From positions 1-64,000 of the forward strand of contig NZ_FZOO01000009.1 in assembly GCF_900188375.1 (NCBI RefSeq): a DNA stretch of 64,000 bases. The letters are read 5' to 3'. The DNA is from Geodermatophilus pulveris. GTDB taxonomy: Bacteria; Actinomycetota; Actinomycetes; Mycobacteriales; Geodermatophilaceae. The position numbers and the translations under genes are program-made. Positions 59,285 to 64,000 of the stretch are shown here, piece by piece. The notes below the pieces were generated by a model. It worked only from the letters and a program-made list of their open reading frames with translations, did no database searches and was not told where the DNA came from. How positions within the stretch are numbered: the first letter of the stretch is position 1; each line of letters opens with the position of its first letter.

Positions 59285-60088
59285 TCAGCGCGTCTCGACG
59301 AACAGCGCCTGCGCGGAGCGGCCGATCCGGCCGGTGGCGTCGTGGAGGTCCGCGAAGCACTGCCCCGCGCCGGCCGGCCCGATCGTCGTGGCGGCGTCCA
59401 CCCCGAGCCACTCCCCGGCCGGAGGCCGCAGCAGGGCCACGGTGAGGTCGATGTTGGCGAAGGTGGTCCGGGTCCAGTCCAGGACGGCGGAGATGCCGCT
59501 GGCCGCGTCGGTCATCACCAGCAGGTGCTGCAGGGGGCTCATCGGCTCGCCCTCGACGAGGGTGCACAGCGGCCGGGTCCAGGCGGCGGCCGGGCCCGGC
59601 GCGTTGAAGGAGCCGTGCGCGAAACGCCAGTCCAGCGCCCGGTGGTAGGCGACGTCGGTGGTGAAGAAGGCGGCGGTCTCCGGGCGGCTCTGCTCCGGCC
59701 CGGGCAACGGGACGCCGGCCTCCGGGGTCGGCTCGACCGCCGACGTCCGCAGCCGCCAGGCGGTCAGCCGCACCAGGGGCCGGTCGCGGTCGGCGGGCGA
59801 GTCCCCGGCGGTGAGCACCGCCTCGACCAGCTCGATGCGCCGGCCGGGCCGCAGCAGCCGGGCGGCGACCTGCACCGGGCCGACCGGCACCGGCGCCAGG
59901 ATGTCGAAGGCCAGCCGGACGGTCTGCCCGGCCGGGATCGCGGAGACCCGCTCGGCCTCCCGGGCCAGCAGCGCGGCGACCGGCCCGGCGTGCTGCAGCG
60001 CCGGGTCCCAGGGGCCGATGGTCAGGTCGGTGGCGCGGTAGCCGTCCCCCTCGGGCAGGTAGAGGGCGCTGGGCGGGGCGGGGGTCAC
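59285..60088 (-). CDS. Acyl-CoA thioesterase-like double hotdog protein
   Basis: A 267-residue protein of the TesB-like thioesterase superfamily: ALQHAGPVAALLAREAER, FDILAPVPVGPVQVAARLLR, PGRRIELVEAVL, and a second hotdog half with FANIDLTVALLRPPAGEWLG, ending QALFVETR. The ending is characteristic of mycobacterial-type TesB homologues. It probably hydrolyses acyl-CoA; chain preference unknown. GTG 60088 chosen as the only start before the conserved N-terminus. Confidence 0.85.
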   Translation of the reverse strand: MTPAPPSALYLPEGDGYRATDLTIGPWDPALQHAGPVAALLAREAERVSAIPAGQTVRLAFDILAPVPVGPVQVAARLLRPGRRIELVEAVLTAGDSPADRDRPLVRLTAWRLRTSAVEPTPEAGVPLPGPEQSRPETAAFFTTDVAYHRALDWRFAHGSFNAPGPAAAWTRPLCTLVEGEPMSPLQHLLVMTDAASGISAVLDWTRTTFANIDLTVALLRPPAGEWLGVDAATTIGPAGAGQCFADLHDATGRIGRSAQALFVETR

Positions 60089-60111
60089 GCCCAGTGAGTC
60101 TGCCGCCGCGC

Positions 60112-60489
60112 TCAGCCGCCGGAGCGGCGGGTCTCCCAGACGGCGAACGCCGCCCACGCCGCCGCGACGGCCGCGGCGACCACCCACAGCCAGCGCACCG
60201 ACGACCCGGTGGGGTTGGACAGCACGAGCAGCACGGCCACGACGAAGACGGCCCCGGCCAGCGGCGGGGTGCGCAGCAGCGTGCCCAGGGTGTCCGGGCC
60301 CGGGACGGTGACGAACACCACCAGCGCCACCACGACCAGGAAGGCGCACAGCGCGCCGAGGAAGGCCGCCGTCACCCCCCACTCGGCGGGCAGCCCGACG
60401 GCGCCCAGTCCCCCGAGGACGGCACCCACCGCCAGCCACAGCAGCGTCCGGCGCCGCCGCGCCGACCAGGGGGGACGCGGCTCGCTCAC
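60112..60489 (-). CDS. Small four-helix membrane protein of unknown function
   Basis: A 125-residue protein with a basic N-terminus and about four transmembrane segments (LLWLAVGAVLGGLGAVGL, FLGALCAFLVVVALVVFVTV, AGAVFVVAVLLVLS, VAAAVAAAWAAFAVW). No motif or family recognised. It ends 23 bases before the thioesterase start on the same strand, so the two may share a transcript. Confidence 0.72.
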   Translation of the reverse strand: MSEPRPPWSARRRRTLLWLAVGAVLGGLGAVGLPAEWGVTAAFLGALCAFLVVVALVVFVTVPGPDTLGTLLRTPPLAGAVFVVAVLLVLSNPTGSSVRWLWVVAAAVAAAWAAFAVWETRRSGG

Positions 60490-60661
60490 GGTGTGGTCCT
60501 CCCCCTGTCGCGGCGTCCTCCGGCGTCGTCCGCCCCTGGAGTGTGCCCGGCCGCCCGGGCGGGCACACGGGTGCGCGCCGGTGGGCGATGAGTTCGGCCG
60601 GGCGGCGGCGTCCTACCCCACGACGGGGCCGACCGGGCCCCCGGGACGAGTGGAGCCCCTC

Positions 60662-61066
60662 GTGCGCATGATCTTCGTCAACCTGCCCGTGTCCGACCTG
60701 GCGGCCGCGCGGGCCTTCTACGCCGGCCTCGGGTTCGGCTCCGACGAGCGGTTCTCCGACGACCGGACGACGTCGGTCGTGGTCTCCGACGCCATCGTGG
60801 TGATGCTCCTGACCCGGGACCGGTTCGCCGACTTCGTGCCGGACGCCGACCGGGTGGGCGACCCGTCGCGGTCGACCACGGTGCTCAACGCGCTGTCGGC
60901 CGGCAGCCGCGAGGAGGCCGACGACCTGCTGGCCCGGGCGCTGGCCTCCGGCGGGAAGCCGTGGATGCCGGCGCAGGACCACGGGTCCATGTACGGCGTC
61001 AGCTTCACCGACCCGGACGGCCACGTCTGGGAGGTCGTCTGGATGGACCCCGCCGTCCTGCAGTGA
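60662..61066 (+). CDS. VOC-family (glyoxalase/bleomycin resistance fold) protein
   Basis: A 134-residue protein: IFVNLPVSDLAAARAFYAGL, GFGSDERFSDDRTTSVVVSD, and FTDPDGHVWEVVWMDP. It resembles PhnB/YaeR-like VOC proteins; a full set of metal ligands is not clear, so enzymatic function is uncertain. GTG 60662; ATG 60668 is a second option. Confidence 0.85.
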   Translation: MRMIFVNLPVSDLAAARAFYAGLGFGSDERFSDDRTTSVVVSDAIVVMLLTRDRFADFVPDADRVGDPSRSTTVLNALSAGSREEADDLLARALASGGKPWMPAQDHGSMYGVSFTDPDGHVWEVVWMDPAVLQ

Positions 61067-61097
61067 CCCGGTAGGGGGCTCGGGGTGCGACGGTCGC

Positions 61098-61103
61098 TAC
61101 ATT
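61098..61103 (+). promoter_or_regulatory. Candidate leaderless -10 box for the EamA transporter (TACATT)
   Basis: TACATT fits TANNNT and ends seven bases before GTG 61111, with no Shine-Dalgarno sequence between. Confidence 0.4.
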
Positions 61104-61110
61104 GGGTCGT

Positions 61111-62055
61111 GTGCCCCGGCCCCTGCTCGGCTACGCGCTGACCGTCGGCGCGGCCGGCCTGTTCGCGGTCAACGGCACGGTGTCCACGCTGGCCCTGCAG
61201 GCGGGGATACCGGCGCCGTGGCTCACCGCGCTGCGCTGCGGCGGCGCGGCGGTCGTGCTGCTGGCCGTCCTGGCCGCCGTCGCGCCCGCGCGGCTGCGGG
61301 TGTCCCGCCGCGAGGTGCCGTTCCTGGCCGCGTTCGGCGTGGTGGGCGTCGCGCTGACCCAGTGCCTGTACTTCGTCGCGATCGGCCGGCTGCCGGTCGG
61401 CATCGCCCTGGTGTTCGAGATGACCGCGCCGGTGCTCATCGCGCTGTGGGTCTGGCTGGTCCGCCGGGAGCGGGTCCGCCGCCGGGTGTGGGCGGCGCTG
61501 GGGCTGTCGCTGTCCGGGCTGGTCCTGGTGGCCGAGGTGTGGCGCGGCGGCGGCTCGCTGGACGCCGGCGGCGTGGTGGCCGCGCTCGGGGCGGCGGTGT
61601 GCCTGGCCACCTACTACCTGATGGGGGAGCGGGGCACCGCCACCCGCGACCCGGTGACGCTCACCTGCTGGAGCTTCGTGGCCGCCGGGCTGTTCTGGGC
61701 GGTGCTGGCGCCCTGGTGGCCGTTCGACCCCGCGGTGCTGCGCAGCCCGGTGCCGGTCTCCCTCGGGTCGGTCGAGCTGCCGCTGTGGGCGCTGGTCGGC
61801 TGGATCGTCGTCCTCGGGGCCGTGGCGCCGTTCTGGCTGTCGCTGTCCGCGCTGCGCCACCTGCCGCCGACGACGGCCGGGCTGGTCGCCACGGTGGAGC
61901 CGGTGCTCGCCTCGGTGGTGGCCTGGCTGTGGGTGGAGCAGGTGCTGTCCGGGTGGCAGGTGCTCGGCGGCGCGGTCGTCCTGGTGGGCATCGCCCTGGC
62001 GCAGACCGCGCGCACCGCGCGCCCGGCCGCGGTCCCGGAGCCGGCCGCCGCGTAG
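61111..62055 (+). CDS. EamA/DMT-superfamily transporter (RhtA-like)
   Basis: A 314-residue membrane protein with about ten hydrophobic segments in two EamA halves (LLGYALTVGAAGLFAVNGTV, later ATYYLMGERGTATRDP and LPPTTAGLVATVEPVLASVV). The TVEPVLA motif near the end is typical. It probably exports an amino acid or metabolite. GTG 61111 is favoured by the leaderless -10 box; TTG 61102 is in frame. Confidence 0.87.
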   Translation: MPRPLLGYALTVGAAGLFAVNGTVSTLALQAGIPAPWLTALRCGGAAVVLLAVLAAVAPARLRVSRREVPFLAAFGVVGVALTQCLYFVAIGRLPVGIALVFEMTAPVLIALWVWLVRRERVRRRVWAALGLSLSGLVLVAEVWRGGGSLDAGGVVAALGAAVCLATYYLMGERGTATRDPVTLTCWSFVAAGLFWAVLAPWWPFDPAVLRSPVPVSLGSVELPLWALVGWIVVLGAVAPFWLSLSALRHLPPTTAGLVATVEPVLASVVAWLWVEQVLSGWQVLGGAVVLVGIALAQTARTARPAAVPEPAAA

Positions 62056-62092
62056 TGCCGGCCGCTCACCTGACCTCCTCGGCCTCCTGCAG

Positions 62093-62215
62093 CTAGCCGG
62101 CCGGCTCGGTCAGGTCGCCGGCCTGCACCGGGTGGTCCGTGCCGACGTACCCCCCGCACGGTGACGCCCCGCTCGCCCGCGGCGGTGAACTGGCGGGCGA
62201 CGGGTCTCCTCGCGG
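62093..62215 (-). pseudogene. Frameshifted 3' remnant of an unidentified gene
   Basis: On the minus strand one frame reads RQFTAAGERGVTVRG and a second continues GYVGTDHPVQAGDLTEPAG with a TAG stop at 62095-62093. The junction implies a frameshift. Family not recognised. It lies in a 252-base gap before the iron box. Confidence 0.4.
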
Positions 62216-62248
62216 TCGGTGGCCGGGTGTTCCCTCCGCCGGTCGAAC

Positions 62249-62267
62249 TCAGGTTAGCCTCGCCTCA
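62249..62267 (+). promoter_or_regulatory. IdeR/DtxR-type iron box upstream of siderophore-interacting protein
   Basis: TCAGGTTAGCCTCGCCTCA matches the IdeR consensus at 14 of 19 positions and lies 40 bases before the ATG. Iron repression of a siderophore-reductase gene is expected. Confidence 0.75.
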
Positions 62268-62307
62268 GTAGGCCGCCGCCCGGGTCGGCCGGGACGGGAG
62301 AGCGGGC

Positions 62308-63270
62308 ATGGCGACCACCGTGCAGCCGGCGGTCGTGGTCGCGGTCGCTCCGGCCTGGCGGTTCTTCGACGCCTCGGTCGCCGCGGTCCGCCGGCTGGGT
62401 CCCAGCTTCGTGCGGCTCACCCTCACCGGCCCGGACCTCGCCGCCTTCGGCGCGGCGGGCCGCGACCAGCGGTTCAAGCTGGTGCTGCCCCGGGACGGCG
62501 ACGGGTTGGCCCGGCTGCGCGGGTGCGGGCCGGACTGGTACGCCGAGTACCGCGCGATGCCCGAGCAGCAGCGGCCGGTCATCCGCACCTACACCGTGCG
62601 GGCCGCCCGGCCCGAGCGTGCCGAGCTCGACGTCGACGTCGTCCTGCACGGCGTCACCGACGGGCACGCCGGCCCGGTCGCGAGCTGGGCGGCCGCGGCG
62701 GTGCCCGGCGACCGGATCGTCCTGCTGGGCCCCGACCGGCCGTGCCCCGACCCCGTCCGCTCCGGCCGGCCGTGGGGCGTGGAGTGGGCGCCGCCCGCCG
62801 CCGCCCGCACGCTGCTGCTGGCCGGCGACGAGACCGCCGTCCCCGCCGTGTGCGCCGTCCTCGAGTCGCTGGCCGGCGATCCGCGCCCGGTCACCGCGCT
62901 GCTGGAGGTCCCCGGGTCCGGGGACGCCGCCGACGTGGTCCTGCCGGCCGGGGCGACGCTGCGCTGGCTGCCCCGGGACGGCGCGCCGCGCGGGTCCCGG
63001 CTGGTGCCGGCCGTGCACGCCGCGCTGTGCGGGCTGGGCATCACCGCCGCGCCGGCCGCGCCGCCGGAGGAGGTGGGCGACGAGCTGCTGTGGGAGGTGC
63101 CCGACGCCGCGTGCGCCGACGGCGCGGCGGCCGCGGGCTGCTACGTCTGGCTCGCCGGGGAGGCCGGGGTGGTGACGACGCTGCGCCGCCGGCTGGTCGG
63201 CGACCTCGGCGTCCCCCGCGGCGCGGTCGCGTTCATGGGCTACTGGCGGGACGGCCTCGCGGGCCCGTGA
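62308..63270 (+). CDS. Siderophore-interacting protein (ViuB/ferric-siderophore reductase family)
   Basis: A 320-residue flavoprotein: FVRLTLTGPDLAAFG, VIRTYTVRAARPERAELDVD with the R-x-Y-T FAD signature, VLHGVTDGHAGPVASWAA, then LLAGDETAVPAVCAVLESL for NAD(P)H binding and a late YVWLAGEAGVVTTLRRRL and YWRDGLAGP. It should reduce ferric siderophores in the cytoplasm to release iron. ATG start, iron box upstream. The stop is followed by a convergent siderophore ABC ATPase gene. Confidence 0.93.
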   Translation: MATTVQPAVVVAVAPAWRFFDASVAAVRRLGPSFVRLTLTGPDLAAFGAAGRDQRFKLVLPRDGDGLARLRGCGPDWYAEYRAMPEQQRPVIRTYTVRAARPERAELDVDVVLHGVTDGHAGPVASWAAAAVPGDRIVLLGPDRPCPDPVRSGRPWGVEWAPPAAARTLLLAGDETAVPAVCAVLESLAGDPRPVTALLEVPGSGDAADVVLPAGATLRWLPRDGAPRGSRLVPAVHAALCGLGITAAPAAPPEEVGDELLWEVPDAACADGAAAAGCYVWLAGEAGVVTTLRRRLVGDLGVPRGAVAFMGYWRDGLAGP

Positions 63271-63282
63271 CGCCATGGAACG

Positions 63283-63339
63283 GCCCCGCGCAGGTCCCGG
63301 CCCGGGCTTGCGAGGGACGGGGGGACGCGGGGTCCTTCA
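63283..63339 (-). repeat. Structured intergenic repeat, copy 4 (terminator-like)
   Basis: Minus-strand copy whose lead TGAAGGACC includes the stop codon of the ABC ATPase gene. Outer stem CCCCGCG/CGCGGGG (63332-63326 with 63290-63284). The inner core CTCGCAAGCCCGGGCCGGG is the most diverged of the four. It separates convergent genes. Confidence 0.7.
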
Positions 63340-64000
63340 CCGGATCCGGCGGACCGGCACCACCATCGGCGACCCCACCACCGGGTCGGGCACCACCCGC
63401 GCCTCCAGGTCGAACACCTCGGCCAGCAGCTGCTCGGTGAGCACCTCGTGCGGGGAGCCCGAGGCGACCAGCGCGCCGCCGTCCATCGCGACCAGCCGCT
63501 GGGCGTACCGCGCGGCCAGGTTGAGGTCGTGCAGCACGACGACGACCGTACGGCCGCGCTCGGCGTGCAGCCGCGCCACCAGCTCCAGGACGTCGATCTG
63601 GTGGGACAGGTCGAGGTAGGTCGTCGGCTCGTCGAGCAGCAGCAGGTCGGTGCCCTGGGCCAGCGCCATGGAGATCCAGGCGCGCTGCCGCTGCCCGCCG
63701 GACAGCTCGTCGACCGGCCGGTCGGCGAGGTCGGCCATGTCGGTCCACACCAGCGCCTCGGCGACCGCCGCCTCGTCGTCGCGCGACCACTGCCGCAGCC
63801 AGGACTGGTGCGGGTGCCGGCCGCGGGCCACCAGGTCGCCGACGGTGAGCCCCTCGGGGGCGACCGGCGTCTGCGGCAGCAGGCCGAGCACCCGGGCCAC
63901 CTCGCGGGTCGGCGTCCGCGCGATCGCCCGCCCGTCGAGCAGCACCTGCCCGGACACCGGCCGCAGCAGCCGGCCCAGCGCCCGCAGCAGGGTGGACTTG
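63337..64000 (-). CDS. Iron-siderophore ABC transporter ATPase, 5' end cut off
   Basis: The 220 visible residues begin inside Walker A (KSTLLRAL) and continue with Q-loop [13 protein letters not shown], signature [18 protein letters not shown], Walker [14 protein letters not shown] and the H-loop [17 protein letters not shown]. This matches FepC/FecE-type ATPases of siderophore uptake. The start and most of the Walker A loop lie beyond the window. Iron regulation is likely given its neighbour, but its promoter is not visible. Confidence 0.92.
   Translation of the reverse strand, partial: KSTLLRALGRLLRPVSGQVLLDGRAIARTPTREVARVLGLLPQTPVAPEGLTVGDLVARGRHPHQSWLRQWSRDDEAAVAEALVWTDMADLADRPVDELSGGQRQRAWISMALAQGTDLLLLDEPTTYLDLSHQIDVLELVARLHAERGRTVVVVLHDLNLAARYAQRLVAMDGGALVASGSPHEVLTEQLLAEVFDLEARVVPDPVVGSPMVVPVRRIR

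Overview
The window is very GC-rich (roughly three quarters G+C by eye), with dense genes, many GTG starts and 4-base stop/start overlaps. It carries a mycofactocin locus, TldD/TldE, IdeR/DtxR-type iron boxes and a SAM-IV-type riboswitch. This points to a high-GC actinobacterium; Geodermatophilales is my best guess from gene content, an inference only. No rRNA, tRNA, CRISPR array, transposase or phage gene was seen.

Layout. 1-4072: tail of a DUF2382-type stress protein, then accessory genes for molybdenum hydroxylases (MoxR/CoxD-like ATPase, CoxE-like VWA protein, XdhC, MOSC). 4081-7181: a minus-strand operon of a nicotinoprotein (NDMA-dependent type) alcohol dehydrogenase, a second AAA ATPase and a second VWA protein. 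7297-13742: FAD monooxygenase, small protein, class V aminotransferase, a response-regulator remnant, a secreted glucoamylase-like enzyme and an SRPBCC protein. 14064-25610: mycofactocin locus mftR / mftABC, two FadH/OYE-family flavoenzymes, mftE, a cysteine hydrolase, mftF and a GAF-domain regulator; mftD and mftG are not here. 25729-28069: MFS exporter and siderophore-binding lipoprotein. 28379-33329: form II (AYRGAGR) coxSLM-type molybdenum hydroxylase with a membrane-anchored CoxG. 33298-39615: hydrolases, DedA protein, amidohydrolase, metallo-hydrolase, and a divergent VKOR-like / radical SAM pair. 39950-46098: a YnjBCD-like ABC transporter beside a CDP-alcohol phosphotransferase and a mercuric-reductase-like flavoprotein. 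46138-50550: lipoprotein, flavin monooxygenase, TldD/TldE. 50790-57853: Cys-rich small protein, NlpC/P60 hydrolase, YdeI, gamma-carbonic anhydrase, metX-metY behind a SAM riboswitch, and a zinc alcohol dehydrogenase. 57858-64000: MscS channel, thioesterase, VOC protein, EamA transporter, then an iron-box-controlled siderophore-interacting protein and a siderophore ABC ATPase cut by the window end.

How the parts fit: mftA-F should make the redox cofactor mycofactocin, which re-oxidises the tightly held NAD of the NDMA-type alcohol dehydrogenase 7 kb upstream. The 5' accessory genes would mature molybdenum enzymes such as the coxSLM product.

The least ordinary signals are small. (1) At three start/stop junctions of coupled genes, short insertions keep the stop-restart overlap intact, giving chains of mini-ORFs. 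(2) A family of four intergenic hairpin elements shows compensatory changes in the outer stem. (3) Two genes appear to begin at CTG inside a CTGA overlap. (4) The alcohol dehydrogenase is in one operon with an AAA/VWA pair.
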